Counted from the stretch's first letter, positions 15,961 to 25,499 are shown. The stretch is 64,000 bases of DNA from Eubacteriales Family XIII. Incertae Sedis bacterium (GCA_031272485.1 JAISTV010000019.1:1-64000), one strand, 5' to 3'. Translations and numbers: made by a program. Notes: generated by a model not told the origin, from the sequence alone.

Positions 15961-17307
15961 TTAGTCTTTGTCAAAAAATCGGTGGAGCTCTTCGAAGAGA
16001 ATCAGGCCCTTGGCGCCCTTTCCTTTCGTGGCTTCCGGAACCAGGTCCTCCATGAGGGAGATGTACACCGGCGTGCTGCGCATGGCGTCCGCCACGGCGT
16101 AGGCGATTATGCTTACGAGCGCGAGGGAGAGCATGTGCGTGAGGGAGCCGGTCATCTCCGAAAGGAGCACCACACCCGTGATGGGCGCCCGCACCACCGC
16201 CGCGAAAAACCCGGCCATGGAGAGAATAACAAAGTTCAGAAACAGTTCATTGTCCACGCCCGGCAGGAGCGCCGCTATCTTGGCAAATACGCCGCCGAGG
16301 AGCGCACCTATGATAAGCAGCGGGAAGAAGATGCCGCCGGGGACGCCGGAGGCGAAGCTCACGACGGAGAACAGGAATTTGAGCACGAGCAGAGCGAGCA
16401 GGAAGAGCAGGCCGGTTTCCACGGAAAGCTTGGTGAGTGCCGCGTGGCCGCCGCAGAGGATGTACGGGAAGCAGAGACCCGGAATGACGGTCAGGAGGAA
16501 TATGGGCACCGGACGCAGCAGCGGGCGCGCCTTGAAACGCTTCTTGTACTCGCGCGAGACGGAAATCAAGGTGAAGTTGTATAACGCCCCCGCGAGCCCC
16601 AGAAAACCGCCCAGAACGAGCAGCGTCCAGTAAGCGGAGAGCGGGAGGGTTTCCTCTAAGGGCATGCGGAAAATGGGCGCCGTGCCCAGGATGAGGCGGG
16701 AGACGTAGTCGCTGGCCACCGCCGAGATACTCGTGGCGAGCAGCATGACGGGCGAGAGGTACTGGAAGATTTCCTCGAAGGCGAATAGCACGCCGGCAAG
16801 CGGGGCATTGAAAGCCGCCGCCAGGCCAGCGCTCGCGCCGCCGGCTATGAGCACCTTGCGCTCCGTCTGCGAGCGGGAAATCCGCCTGCCTATGCCGTCC
16901 GCCACGCAGGCGCCTATCTGAATGGACGGGCCTTCCCGGCCCAGCGACAGGCCAGATAAAATGGCGAGCGCGCCGCCCGCAAACTTGCAGAGCAGCGTGG
17001 TGTACCAGCGGTCCTTGAGGTAGCCGGCCAGGATGGCCTTGACCTGCGGGATGCCGCTGCCGGAAATCAGGGGAAAGCGCTTGACCGCCCAGCCGAGCAC
17101 GAGGCCGGCCAGCGCCAGCCCCGCGAGGAGCACCGGCAGATAAACCAGGTGCCCGCGCACGAAATCGTAGATGGTAAAACAGAGGGTCTCGGCTGCGGAA
17201 AGCAGCATGCGGTAGAGGGTGGAGAACCCGCCGGCCACAACCCCGATAAGCGCACTCTTTAAGAGGATCGGGGTCTTCTCATGACTTATGCGGATCCCCC
17301 CGCGCAT
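15961..17307 (-). CDS. ClC-family chloride channel/H+ antiporter
   Basis: 448 residues, about a dozen re-entrant or membrane helices. The anion-pathway motifs are all present: GSGIPQ (about 83-88), GREGPS with the gating Glu (about 122-127) and GVPGGIF (about 320-326). The FNAPLAGVLFAFEE segment keeps the internal acidic pair matching E. coli ClC-ec1 E202/E203, so a Cl-/H+ exchanger is more likely than a passive channel. No cytoplasmic CBS domains. Its ATG overlaps the stop of the upstream ATPase gene by one base, implying co-translation with the amino-acid ABC importer, an unusual partner. Role probably acid resistance or ion balance (inference). Confidence 0.92.
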   Translation of the reverse strand: MRGGIRISHEKTPILLKSALIGVVAGGFSTLYRMLLSAAETLCFTIYDFVRGHLVYLPVLLAGLALAGLVLGWAVKRFPLISGSGIPQVKAILAGYLKDRWYTTLLCKFAGGALAILSGLSLGREGPSIQIGACVADGIGRRISRSQTERKVLIAGGASAGLAAAFNAPLAGVLFAFEEIFQYLSPVMLLATSISAVASDYVSRLILGTAPIFRMPLEETLPLSAYWTLLVLGGFLGLAGALYNFTLISVSREYKKRFKARPLLRPVPIFLLTVIPGLCFPYILCGGHAALTKLSVETGLLFLLALLVLKFLFSVVSFASGVPGGIFFPLLIIGALLGGVFAKIAALLPGVDNELFLNFVILSMAGFFAAVVRAPITGVVLLSEMTGSLTHMLSLALVSIIAYAVADAMRSTPVYISLMEDLVPEATKGKGAKGLILFEELHRFFDKD

Positions 17308-18050
17308 CAGCCGATTACACGGCGCAGGAACTCTCTGGTCCGCGCTTCCCTGGGGTTGGCGAAGAACTCGTGCGGGGTGTTTTCCTCCACGATGAGCCCG
17401 TCTGCCATGAATATGACGCGGTGCGCCACATCCCGCGCAAAGCCCATCTCGTGGGTGACCACCACCATGGTCATGCCGTCCGCGGCGAGCTGCTTCATGA
17501 CGTCCAGAACCTCCCCGATCATCTCGGGGTCCAGGGCGCTCGTCGGCTCGTCGAAGAGCATGACGTCCGGGTTCATGGCCAGCGAGCGCGCTATGGCCAC
17601 GCGCTGTTTCTGGCCGCCGGAGAGCTCGTACGGGTAGTTGTCAATTTTGTCCTCGAGGCCCACACGGGTCAGCAGGCGCAGCGCCGCCTCCTCCGCTTGC
17701 TCTTTTGTGAGGACTTTCAGGTCCACGGGCGCGAGGGTGATATTCTTCCGGACCGTAAGGTGTGAGAACAGGTTGAAACTCTGAAACACCATGCCTATGT
17801 TCTCGCGTGCCTTGTTAATGTCCGTATGCTTGTCCGTCATGTCTATGCCGTCTACGATAATCCGGCCCGCCGTGACCGCCTCGAGACGGTTCATACAGCG
17901 CAGGAGCGTGGATTTGCCGGAGCCGGAGGGGCCTATGACGCAGACGACCTCGCCCTCTTTTATGGTGAGGTCTATGCCGCGCAGCACGTGCAGGTCTCCG
18001 AACTTCTTATGTACGCCCTCTACTATGATTTTCTCGCTTCTTGTATCCAT
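17307..18050 (-). CDS. polar amino-acid ABC importer, ATPase subunit (GlnQ/HisP family)
   Basis: 247 residues. Walker [11 protein letters not shown]-loop [12 protein letters not shown], signature [17 protein letters not shown], Walker [15 protein letters not shown] and switch [11 protein letters not shown]. The [12 protein letters not shown] and REFLRR ending is typical of the polar amino-acid subfamily. It couples ATP hydrolysis to uptake through the permease encoded 8 bases upstream, with the lipoprotein at 18862-19644 as receptor. Substrate cannot be assigned more closely than a polar amino acid. Confidence 0.93.
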   Translation of the reverse strand: MDTRSEKIIVEGVHKKFGDLHVLRGIDLTIKEGEVVCVIGPSGSGKSTLLRCMNRLEAVTAGRIIVDGIDMTDKHTDINKARENIGMVFQSFNLFSHLTVRKNITLAPVDLKVLTKEQAEEAALRLLTRVGLEDKIDNYPYELSGGQKQRVAIARSLAMNPDVMLFDEPTSALDPEMIGEVLDVMKQLAADGMTMVVVTHEMGFARDVAHRVIFMADGLIVEENTPHEFFANPREARTREFLRRVIG

Positions 18051-18058
18051 GTGCCCCC

Positions 18059-18748
18059 CTAACTGCTCGTCATCCGTGTGCGCTCGTAATTGAACTTGCG
18101 CTCGATCATCCGGGAGATGACCATGAGGATGGATATGATTACGAGGTAGAAGAGCCCCACCAGCACGTAGGTCGCGAAGTAATTGTAGGTGCCGCCTACG
18201 TATACGCGTGCCTTATTGACTATCTCCCCGAAGCCTATGGCGGAGAGGATAGACGTGTCCTTCACCGTGATTATAAACTGGTTGACCATGGAGGGTATGG
18301 CCACCTTGATGGCCTGCGGCAGCACGATGCGCATCATGGTGCGCGACGAGGACATACCCAGGCTGCGCGACGCCTCTATCTGTCCGCTATCCACGGCGGA
18401 AATGCCTCCGCGGAAGATCTCGGAAAGATACGCCCCGCCGTTCAGGCTGAGGGTGATGATGGCGGCCGTGAGCGCCGTAATCCGGAAGCCCGGAATAAAC
18501 TGCTGAATGAGCTGCGGCATGCCGAAGAAAATGAGCAGCGCCTGTACGAGCATGGGCGTCCCCCGGATGACCCACACATATACGGCCGAAATGCCGCGCA
18601 AAACGCGAAACCGTGAACGCCCGAGCATGCACGAAATAAAACCGATTACGATACCTATTAGAATTGATACGACGGCCGCCAGGACCGTCATCTGCAGCCC
18701 TTTCAGGAGTAAAGGCGCCGCGTCATGAAATGTCTTGCCAAAATCCAT
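18059..18748 (-). CDS. polar amino-acid ABC importer, permease subunit
   Basis: 229 residues, five or so membrane helices, of the His/Glu/Gln/Arg permease family. The cytoplasmic coupling motif reads [25 protein letters not shown] (residues about 138-162), and [19 protein letters not shown] near the N-terminus is the family signature. It lies between the substrate-binding lipoprotein and the ATPase gene, separated from the lipoprotein by a hairpin (18805-18841) that may lower its expression relative to the receptor. Probably works as a homodimer, since only one permease gene is present. Confidence 0.93.
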   Translation of the reverse strand: MDFGKTFHDAAPLLLKGLQMTVLAAVVSILIGIVIGFISCMLGRSRFRVLRGISAVYVWVIRGTPMLVQALLIFFGMPQLIQQFIPGFRITALTAAIITLSLNGGAYLSEIFRGGISAVDSGQIEASRSLGMSSSRTMMRIVLPQAIKVAIPSMVNQFIITVKDTSILSAIGFGEIVNKARVYVGGTYNYFATYVLVGLFYLVIISILMVISRMIERKFNYERTRMTSS

Positions 18749-18804
18749 ATATACTACTTACCCGAAACCCGCCGCCGGCAAACAACCGCTCGCTGCCGGC
18801 AGGG

Positions 18805-18841
18805 ATTCAAAAAGAAGCGCCGACCGGGAAAGGCCGGCGCT
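18805..18841 (-). terminator. intra-operon hairpin after the binding-protein gene
   Basis: On the minus strand AGCGCCGGCC pairs (one mismatch) with GGTCGGCGCT and is followed by CTTCTTTTTG. It lies between the receptor and permease genes and likely acts as a partial terminator or mRNA stabiliser that keeps receptor levels high. Confidence 0.6.
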
Positions 18842-18861
18842 CCTATACCTATCGCTTGAAA

Positions 18862-19644
18862 TTAATAGCCGTACTTCGCCAGAATCTCGTCGTACTTGCC
18901 ATTCTCCTTGATGTTTGCAAGGCCCGCGTTGAACAGCTCGATGAGCTCCGCGTTCTCGCCCTTCTTGACCGCAAACCCGTAAGGCGCGGAGTTAATCACG
19001 TCGCCCACGGTCTTGAGCTTCACGCCGTCGTTCTTTATGGCCCAGCCGATGACCGAGAAGTCTTCAAAGCAAGCCACATTCACGCCGTTAATGACCGCCG
19101 TGTACATGGTGGGCGAATCCTCGTAGTACTGCAGGGTGAAGCCATACTCGTCCGCTATGCTCGCCGCGTAGTCCGCGCCCGCCGTGCTCGTCTTGACCGC
19201 CACGACCGTACCGTTCAGATCCTCGAGAGAATCTATATCGCTGTCCGCCGCTACGACGAAAATCTGACCATCCTCGAAATACCCGTCGGAGAAGTCGAAC
19301 GTTTCCTTGCGCTCTTCCTTGATAGTCATGCCGGCTATCATGCCGTCCGCCTGACCGGACTGCACCGCGCCCATGGCCGCGTCGAAACCTTCGTTTTTAA
19401 TCTCATACGCGAAACCCTGATCCTCGGCTATGGCCGCCAGCAGATCCATGTCCACGCCCGTGTACTCGTTCGTCGTGGGATCCAGATACTCAAACGGCGC
19501 AAAGGCGTTGTCCGAATAGATGATATAGGTCTTTTCCGTGTCGCCGCCGCTGGTGCTCTCGTCCTTGCTGCCGCACGCCACCAGTGCCAGAACCATGGCC
19601 ACCGAAAGCGCCACAGCCAGCGCCAATCTTCCAAATTTCTTCAT
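18862..19644 (-). CDS. amino-acid-binding lipoprotein of the ABC importer
   Basis: 260 residues from ATG at 19644 (AGGAGG site ahead of it). Lipoprotein signal with lipobox ALVAC at about 20-24, a short Gly/Ser linker, then a SBP_bac_3 fold: IIYSDNAFAPFEYLDPTTNEYTG, VDMDLLAAIAED, GMIAGMTIKEERKETFDFSDGYF, LNGTVVAVKTSTAGADYA and YGFAVKKGENAELIELFNAGL. It would be anchored outside the membrane and deliver an amino acid to the permease. Its promoter is at 19703-19731, and it is the first gene of a receptor-permease-ATPase-ClC unit. Confidence 0.93.
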   Translation of the reverse strand: MKKFGRLALAVALSVAMVLALVACGSKDESTSGGDTEKTYIIYSDNAFAPFEYLDPTTNEYTGVDMDLLAAIAEDQGFAYEIKNEGFDAAMGAVQSGQADGMIAGMTIKEERKETFDFSDGYFEDGQIFVVAADSDIDSLEDLNGTVVAVKTSTAGADYAASIADEYGFTLQYYEDSPTMYTAVINGVNVACFEDFSVIGWAIKNDGVKLKTVGDVINSAPYGFAVKKGENAELIELFNAGLANIKENGKYDEILAKYGY

Positions 19645-19702
19645 AAAATACTTCCTCCTCGTTACAATAGAAACACACACTATTTTTCTAACAAACAGAA
19701 TT

Positions 19703-19731
19703 AGTTTATCGGAAAATGTACGAATTGTAAA
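19703..19731 (-). promoter_or_regulatory. promoter of the amino-acid importer operon
   Basis: On the minus strand TTTACA (19731-19726), 17-base spacer, TAAACT (19708-19703). Read by eye. Confidence 0.45.
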
Positions 19732-19751
19732 TAAGAAACGGAGTGTCTGCC

Positions 19752-20369
19752 TTAATAGAAGTAGTTCGTCAGCTGCTCGTATTCCTTGATTAAGAGCTCG
19801 TCCACCTGTGCCAATAGCGCCTCTACCGAGCCGCTGTTGTCCAGCAGCACGTCCGCCCGCCGTCGCCTCTGTTCGTCCGAAAGCTGCCGCGCCGCCCGCG
19901 CCCGCACCGCTCCAACGCTTATGCCGTCCCGCTCAGCCGCCCGCACCACGCGCAGGTCCTCGTCCGCGTCCACCACCCACACCTCGTCGCAGCGCAGCGT
20001 AAGCCCCGCCTCAAACAGCAGCGGCGCCGAGAGGTAAACCATGGGCTCCTGCTGCAGCTCGTAAAACGCCAGCTGATCATCCATCTGCCGGATAATCTCG
20101 CGGTGCATGATATCGTTGAGCTCCCGCGTCTTTTCCTCGTCCGGAAACACCCGCTCGGCCAGCTTCTCCCGCAGCAGGTTCCCCTCGCCGTCCAGAATGT
20201 CTTCCCCGAAACGCGCGGCCAGCTCCGCCACCGCCGGCTGCCCTTTCTCCGCCACCTGCCGCGAAATCTTATCCGCGTCCACAATCGGATAGCCCTTCTC
20301 CGCCAGATAGTCCGTAACCGTGCTCTTCCCCGAGCCGATTCCCCCCGTAATTCCTATGATTTTCAGCAT
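19752..20369 (-). CDS. coaE: dephospho-CoA kinase
   Basis: 205 residues. Phosphorylates the 3'-OH of dephospho-CoA, the last step of coenzyme A synthesis. P-loop GITGGIGSGKST at residues 6-17, IVDADKISRQV after it, YLSAPLLFEAGL and VVDADEDLRVVRAAERDG in the expected places, and a RARAARQLSDEQRRRRAD helix with DNSGSVEAL at the end. Last gene of an aldo/keto reductase-polA-coaE unit, a usual neighbour of polA. The other CoA gene in the window, coaD, is 38 kb away. Confidence 0.95.
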   Translation of the reverse strand: MLKIIGITGGIGSGKSTVTDYLAEKGYPIVDADKISRQVAEKGQPAVAELAARFGEDILDGEGNLLREKLAERVFPDEEKTRELNDIMHREIIRQMDDQLAFYELQQEPMVYLSAPLLFEAGLTLRCDEVWVVDADEDLRVVRAAERDGISVGAVRARAARQLSDEQRRRRADVLLDNSGSVEALLAQVDELLIKEYEQLTNYFY

Positions 20370-20379
20370 ACCTCTTCTC

Positions 20380-23139
20380 CTATTTCAGCTCGTACCAGCT
20401 GTTTCCTTCGTGTATGTCGGCAATGAGCGGAACCCCGAGCGGATAAGCGTCGGCCATCTCTTCCGCCAGGATGGCTTTCACGCGTTCCCGTTCCTCCAGG
20501 TGCGTCTGCACGATGAGCTCGTCGTGTACCTGCAGGATAACGCGCGAACGCAGGTCCGCTTTAAGCAGCGCCCGGTAGACCCGGATCATGGCGAGCTTCA
20601 TAATGTCCGCCGCGCTGCCCTGAATGGGCGTGTTCATGGCGAGCCGCTCCCCGAGCTGCCGCATCTGAAAGTTCGACGAGGTGAGCTCCGGGATGGTCCG
20701 CTTGCGTCCGAGAATCGTCTCGGCATACCCCTTGGCCTTGGCATCCGCCACCGCGCTATCCAGGTACGCCTTGACCCCGCGATGCGTCTTGAAGTACTCC
20801 TGTATATACTCCTCCGCCTCCCAGCGGGCTATGTTCAGTCCCTCCGAGAGTCCGAAGCTGCTCATGCCGTAGATGACGCCAAAGTTCACCGCCTTGGCGT
20901 TGCTGCGCTGCAAGCTCGTGACCTCCGCCTCCGGCACCCCGAACACACGCGAAGCCGTCCGGCGGTGGATGTCCGCTCCCTGCTTGAAGTCATCGAGTAG
21001 CCCCGGGTCCTGCGAGAGGGCCGCGAGAATCCGCAGCTCAATCTGCGAATAGTCCGCGCCGACCAGCACGTAGTCCGCGCTTTCCGGCACGAACGCCTTG
21101 CGAATCTCCCGTCCGAGCTCCTGCCGCACGGGGATGTTCTGCAGGTTGGGCTCCGTGCAGCTTATGCGGCCCGTGGCCGTAACCGTCTGCTGGAAGTGCG
21201 CGTGTATCTTTCCGTCCGCCGCAACCAGCGGCTTAAGCCCTTCCACATACGTGCTGCGCAGTTTCGTGAGCGTACGGTATTCCAGTATCTTATCCACGAC
21301 CGGCGCCCGCTTGCGCAGTTTCTCCAGAACCTCCGCGCCCGTCGCGTATCCCGTCTTGGTCTTCTTGGCGGACGGCAGCCCCATCTTCTCGAAGAGCACC
21401 ACGCCCAGCTGCTGGGGCGAGTTTATGTTAAATGTCTCCCCCGTCTCCTCGTAGATGTCGTTTGCCAGCGCGTCCACGCCGCCGCCTATCCGCGCGCCCA
21501 CCTCGTCCAGAACCGCCGGGTGAAAGGCGAACCCTTCCGCCTCCATCTCAGCAAGCGGAAGCACGAGCGGCAGCTCCGCCTCTTCGAGCACCCTGTCAAG
21601 TTTTTCACTTGACACCTTTTCCTTGAGCACCCCGTAGAGCGAATAGATGGCCCGGCAGGTTTCAAGGCCGTATGCCGCGTTCTTCTCCGTGGGGTCGGAA
21701 AGCAGATCCTGCTGTTCCCCCTCCGCGGAGAAGGCCGCCTCATCGGCTATCTCTTTTCCGAAGTATTCCGCCGCGAGGTTCTTAATCGCGTAAGTGCTGC
21801 GCACCGGGTCCAGCACGTAGGAGGCCACCGCCGCATCAAACCACGGCCGCATACCCCGCACCGCCGCGAAGCGCGCGGCCGCATCCGCGTCCTCCGGGTG
21901 TGCGTCCGCCTCCGCCTTGAGCCACGCGAGGAGCATATACAGCCCCCGCTGCGAGTCATGCCCGGCGAGCTGCGCCCCGGTTCCGCTAATAAAGTCCGCC
22001 AACGCTGCCATTGCCCCCGCGTCCGTCTCCCCGAAAGCCGAAGCGATGGGTATGTGCAGATGCTGCGCCTCGTCCAAGAGGTCTACGGCGAAAACTGCCG
22101 GCAGGTTCTTGTGGTCGCTGTTCCCGAACACCTTGCAGGCAATGAGGCCGCTGCCCGTAAGCGCCGCGAGTCCCTCGCGCACAGCCGTTTCGCCGCGCAG
22201 AATTATTGTGGGAACGTCCGCGTCGAAGTAAGTCGCATGCGACGCCGCCGTCGCAGCGGAAACGTCCAGACCGCCCAGGTCCAGTTTCTTCAGGAACGAG
22301 TTGAACTCGAGTTTTACGTAGACTTCCACGAGCTTCTCGGCGTCGGGCGGCTGCACGGCCATGGACGGAAAGCTGAAGTCTATGGGCACGCTGGTGAAGA
22401 TGGTCGCGAGCCGCTTGCTCATGAGGGCCTGCTGCGCGTAGTCCTCCACCTTCTGCCGGAGCTTGGCGTTGGGAATCTCGTCCGCGCGCTCAATCACCGC
22501 CTCCACGCTGCCAAAATCGTGCATGAGCTTGAGCGCGGTCTTCTCGCCCACGCCCGGGATGCCCGGTATGTTGTCCGAAGAGTCGCCCATAAGGCCCTTG
22601 TAGTCTATGAACTGCTGCGCGGAGAAGCCGTACTTCTCCTGAATGGCGTCCTCGTCGTAGCGCTCAAACTCAGAGATGCCCTTCTTCGTAATAATGACGG
22701 CGGTCTTCTCGCTGGCCAGCTGCAGCGCGTCGCGGTCGCCAGTAATGATGACGGGCGCAAGCCCCTCCTCCTCCGCGCGCCGCGCGACCGTGCCGATTAT
22801 ATCGTCCGCCTCGTAGCCGTCTATCTCCAGCATGTTTATGCGCATGGCCGCGAGCACGTCCTTGAGGTAGGGAATCTGCATGGCGAGCTCCATGGGCATC
22901 TTGCGCCGGCCAGCCTTGTAGGCGTCGTACTGCTCGTGACGGAAAGTGGGCGCCTTGCGGTCGAAGGCCACCGTGATGTAGGCGGGCTCGTAGTCCGCGC
23001 GGATTTTAGAGAGCATGGTCAGAAAGCCGTAGATGCCCTGCGTGTAGATGCCCTCCTTGGTAATCATGGGGCGCTGAATGGCGTAGTACGCCCGGTTGAC
23101 CAAGCTGTTGCCGTCTATAATGACTAATGTTTTATCCAT
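20380..23139 (-). CDS. polA: DNA polymerase I, proofreading domain inactive
   Basis: 919 residues. The N-terminal 5'-3' exonuclease/flap domain (1-290) has DGNSLVNRAYYAI, TVAFDRKAPTFRHE, YEADDIIGT and GLMGDSSDNIPGIPGVGEKTA. The middle domain keeps the 3'-5' exonuclease fold position but not its metal-binding DxE: the matching strand reads GLIACKVFG, as in many Bacillota Pol I. The polymerase domain (about 540-919) is complete, with TATGRISCTEPNLQNIPVR, VGADYSQIELRILAALSQD, RSNAKAVNFGVIYGMSSFGLS and the closing LQVHDELIVQ. Replaces primers and fills repair gaps. Operon with the aldo/keto reductase before it and coaE after it. Confidence 0.97.
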   Translation of the reverse strand: MDKTLVIIDGNSLVNRAYYAIQRPMITKEGIYTQGIYGFLTMLSKIRADYEPAYITVAFDRKAPTFRHEQYDAYKAGRRKMPMELAMQIPYLKDVLAAMRINMLEIDGYEADDIIGTVARRAEEEGLAPVIITGDRDALQLASEKTAVIITKKGISEFERYDEDAIQEKYGFSAQQFIDYKGLMGDSSDNIPGIPGVGEKTALKLMHDFGSVEAVIERADEIPNAKLRQKVEDYAQQALMSKRLATIFTSVPIDFSFPSMAVQPPDAEKLVEVYVKLEFNSFLKKLDLGGLDVSAATAASHATYFDADVPTIILRGETAVREGLAALTGSGLIACKVFGNSDHKNLPAVFAVDLLDEAQHLHIPIASAFGETDAGAMAALADFISGTGAQLAGHDSQRGLYMLLAWLKAEADAHPEDADAAARFAAVRGMRPWFDAAVASYVLDPVRSTYAIKNLAAEYFGKEIADEAAFSAEGEQQDLLSDPTEKNAAYGLETCRAIYSLYGVLKEKVSSEKLDRVLEEAELPLVLPLAEMEAEGFAFHPAVLDEVGARIGGGVDALANDIYEETGETFNINSPQQLGVVLFEKMGLPSAKKTKTGYATGAEVLEKLRKRAPVVDKILEYRTLTKLRSTYVEGLKPLVAADGKIHAHFQQTVTATGRISCTEPNLQNIPVRQELGREIRKAFVPESADYVLVGADYSQIELRILAALSQDPGLLDDFKQGADIHRRTASRVFGVPEAEVTSLQRSNAKAVNFGVIYGMSSFGLSEGLNIARWEAEEYIQEYFKTHRGVKAYLDSAVADAKAKGYAETILGRKRTIPELTSSNFQMRQLGERLAMNTPIQGSAADIMKLAMIRVYRALLKADLRSRVILQVHDELIVQTHLEERERVKAILAEEMADAYPLGVPLIADIHEGNSWYELK

Positions 23140-23151
23140 GTAAGTCCTTCT

Positions 23152-24288
23152 CTATGCGGGCGCGGTCTCCGCCTCCAGCACTGCCGCGGCTGCCGCGAGC
23201 TGCTCGGGAATGGCTATGTGCTGCGGACAGACCTCCGCGCAGGCGCCGCACTCTATGCACTGCGAGGCAAGCCCCCAGCCGTGCCCTTTCGTGTTCCAGC
23301 CATACTTGCCCTTGGCCGTCTTCAGGTCGCCGAAGCGCTTGTAGATGTTTATGGCCTCGAACGTCCCGTAGATGGCCACCTCCTGCGGGCAGTCCTTCAT
23401 GCAGTAGCCGCAGGACGTGCAAGGCACGGAGTCAATCCCCTCAAGCACCGCCCGCGCGTCTATAACGGCCTGCTGCTCCGCTTCGGAAAGCGGCTTAAAA
23501 TCCTTCATATAGGAGAGGTTGTCCTGCATCTGCGCCACGTTGGACATGCCGGAGAGCACCGTGATGATGCCCGGAAGCGACGCCGCGAAGCGGATTCCCC
23601 AGGATGCCGCGGACATGCCCGGCGCGGCCTTCTCGAAAATCTCCATGACCTGCGGCGGCGGCGTGGCCAGCGTGCCGCCCTTGACCGGCTCCATGATTAT
23701 CACCGGCTTGCCGTGCTTCTGCGCCACCTCTAAGCACGCGCGCGACTGCACGGCCGGGTTCTCCCAGTCGGCATAGTTAATCTGCAGTTGTACAAATTCC
23801 ATGTTGGGATGCTCGCTTAGAATCTTACTGAGCGCCGAAGCGTTGTCGTGAATGGAAAAGCCCACGTGCTTCACGAGCCCTTCCTGCCGCGCCTTCTCCA
23901 CCAGGTCCCACATACCGTAATCGTCAAAGAAATGCGTGCGGCCCTCGCCCAGATTATGATGCAGGTAGAAGTCAAAGTACCCCGCGCCCGTGCGCTCGAG
24001 GCTCTTTTCGAGCATGCCGTGCGCCACCTCTATGCCCTTGCCTGCCCAGACGGGACACTTGCTCGCCAGGATATAGCTCTCGCGCGGGTAGCGGTCGCAG
24101 AGCGCCTCCTTAATGGCCCGCTCCGAACCCGGATAGCCCCACGAGGTATCGAAATACGTAAAGCCGGCAGCCAGATAAAGGTCCACCATCTCCTTGGTCT
24201 GCTCTATGTCTATCCTGCCGTCTTTCTGCGGCAGCCGCATCATACCGAACCCCAGTTTCGGGATGCGCTCTCCCAGGTATTTTTCCAT
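23152..24288 (-). CDS. aldo/keto reductase with C-terminal double [4Fe-4S] ferredoxin domain
   Basis: 378 residues from the ATG at 24288 (GGAGG 12 bases upstream). Residues 1-270 are an aldo/keto reductase barrel: PKLGFGMMRLP, FTYFDTSWGYPGSE (catalytic Asp and Tyr), KCPVWAGK (catalytic Lys) and YFDFYLHHN. Residues 310-365 carry two ferredoxin cysteine sets, CTSCGYCMKDCP and CIECGACAEVCP, so two [4Fe-4S] clusters are expected. This fusion is common in anaerobic Clostridia; it probably couples a carbonyl reduction to ferredoxin-type electron flow, with unknown substrate. It lies 12 bases before polA and is likely co-transcribed, with no clear functional link. Confidence 0.9.
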   Translation of the reverse strand: MEKYLGERIPKLGFGMMRLPQKDGRIDIEQTKEMVDLYLAAGFTYFDTSWGYPGSERAIKEALCDRYPRESYILASKCPVWAGKGIEVAHGMLEKSLERTGAGYFDFYLHHNLGEGRTHFFDDYGMWDLVEKARQEGLVKHVGFSIHDNASALSKILSEHPNMEFVQLQINYADWENPAVQSRACLEVAQKHGKPVIIMEPVKGGTLATPPPQVMEIFEKAAPGMSAASWGIRFAASLPGIITVLSGMSNVAQMQDNLSYMKDFKPLSEAEQQAVIDARAVLEGIDSVPCTSCGYCMKDCPQEVAIYGTFEAINIYKRFGDLKTAKGKYGWNTKGHGWGLASQCIECGACAEVCPQHIAIPEQLAAAAAVLEAETAPA

Positions 24289-24376
24289 CGTCCCGCCGCC
24301 TCCTGCACGGCACATACTCTTTCAAGTATTGTACCACGAAATACAGAAGCGACCCCGCCGACTATGCAGTCGGAAG

Positions 24377-24793
24377 CTATGGGAGCGGGTCAGGGGTAGC
24401 CCTTTCGTCTAGTAACTCTTCATTATTCTTTGTTTTCCAGATTCGCGGCTTAATATCTGGATGTCGCAGTATCACAAACACAGCAAAACACAGCCATAGT
24501 ATCAAAATGGTGTTATTAATCACTCTTGCTGTTTGTATATATTCACTATGATAATCTATCACGTATGTGCAAATACCTTTCGAAACAATAATTGATACTG
24601 CAGCATACGAAACTATTCCAACCCACTTTGCATAAGCTCGCATACCAGACGTTTGCAACTTCTCTTTCGGTAAAAATGTATTTCCGCTGAGAAAACGTAT
24701 CCATCTTCCGTGAGTAAACTGATAGCCAAGAAGTATCACACCGAGACACATAATCCCCATGGATATATAGTATGAAGAACTATTAGTTTGCAT
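24377..24793 (-). CDS. small membrane protein, unknown function
   Basis: 138 residues from ATG at 24793 (GGAGA 7 bases ahead). Three hydrophobic helices are visible: near 9-27, 60-82 and 95-115, separated by a basic loop containing GRWIRFLSGNTFLPKEKLQTSG. The C-terminus is charged. I do not recognise the family. The gene is markedly AT-rich compared with both flanks and lies back to back with a nuclease-like gene at 25074, suggesting a small acquired island; a protective role against that nuclease is possible but unsupported. The 24794-25073 stretch between them holds no further ORF; a TATAAA (25035-25040) could serve the plus-strand gene. Confidence 0.55.
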   Translation of the reverse strand: MQTNSSSYYISMGIMCLGVILLGYQFTHGRWIRFLSGNTFLPKEKLQTSGMRAYAKWVGIVSYAAVSIIVSKGICTYVIDYHSEYIQTARVINNTILILWLCFAVFVILRHPDIKPRIWKTKNNEELLDERATPDPLP

Positions 24794-25073
24794 TACGTAT
24801 CTCCATTTCACAGGATATGCTACTCAAATCAAATGATAATCTACTTAGCTGTATTAACCAGATGCAGCTCCGTTCGCGCTGAAGGCGTGCATGCACCATT
24901 GTGTGCAGGATAGAAGGTTTCGTATAAGAAAGGTGCCCACAACACAATATTACCAAGCCCCTCCACGCAAGTATTTTCCAATAATATTGATGAATTCGTT
25001 TGGTGTTGCAAAATTCTGAATGTGCTTCAAAGGGTATAAAATCGGTCTGCGGCATGTTATGATGGTTGTCGTT

Positions 25074-25499
25074 ATGGCGAAGAAACAGAGGCAAGACAAA
25101 CCATCAAACGCGAAAGTCACCATCCCCGGAAACTTGGATCATCCACCCGAGCCGCATGAGGTGGATGCGGCATGGATATTGGCAGTCCATTTCGATTGCG
25201 AAGTTGAGTTTCTCAAAGAAAGCAAAGGGTATATGGTCAAGACGCCGGACATCAAAATGAGAGGCGTGTTCTACGAAATAAAAAGCCCGAACGGAAAGTC
25301 AAAGAGCACGATTTCCAACAATCTCAACAAGGCCAAGGAACAGTCCCGCAACATCATTCTGGACCTGCGCAGATTGAAGATGAGCCAAAACGATGCGCTC
25401 TCTGAAGTCGAGCAGTACCTTTCCTTGCAGCGCGGGATTACGCGCATGCTCGTCATTACCAAGGACAAAAAAGTTCTTGCGCTAAAAGGGGTATCGTGA
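25074..25499 (+). CDS. stand-alone CdiA-C-type tRNA nuclease-like protein
   Basis: 141 residues from ATG at 25074; an earlier ATG at 25059 is possible and no strong RBS is seen. The pattern from residue 28 on (EPHEVDAAWILA, VEFLKES, KTPDIKMRGVFYEIKSP, ISNNLNKAKEQSRNIILDLRR, then TRMLVITKDKKVLALKG) matches the PD-(D/E)XK-like tRNase domain at the C-terminus of some CdiA contact-dependent inhibition toxins. Predicted catalytic residues are E29 (HE), D in TPD, and E and K in EIKSP. Stand-alone versions occur in phages and mobile DNA of Bacillota. There is no secretion signal, so it acts inside the cell or is delivered by another system. No clear immunity gene follows. Confidence 0.6.
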   Translation: MAKKQRQDKPSNAKVTIPGNLDHPPEPHEVDAAWILAVHFDCEVEFLKESKGYMVKTPDIKMRGVFYEIKSPNGKSKSTISNNLNKAKEQSRNIILDLRRLKMSQNDALSEVEQYLSLQRGITRMLVITKDKKVLALKGVS

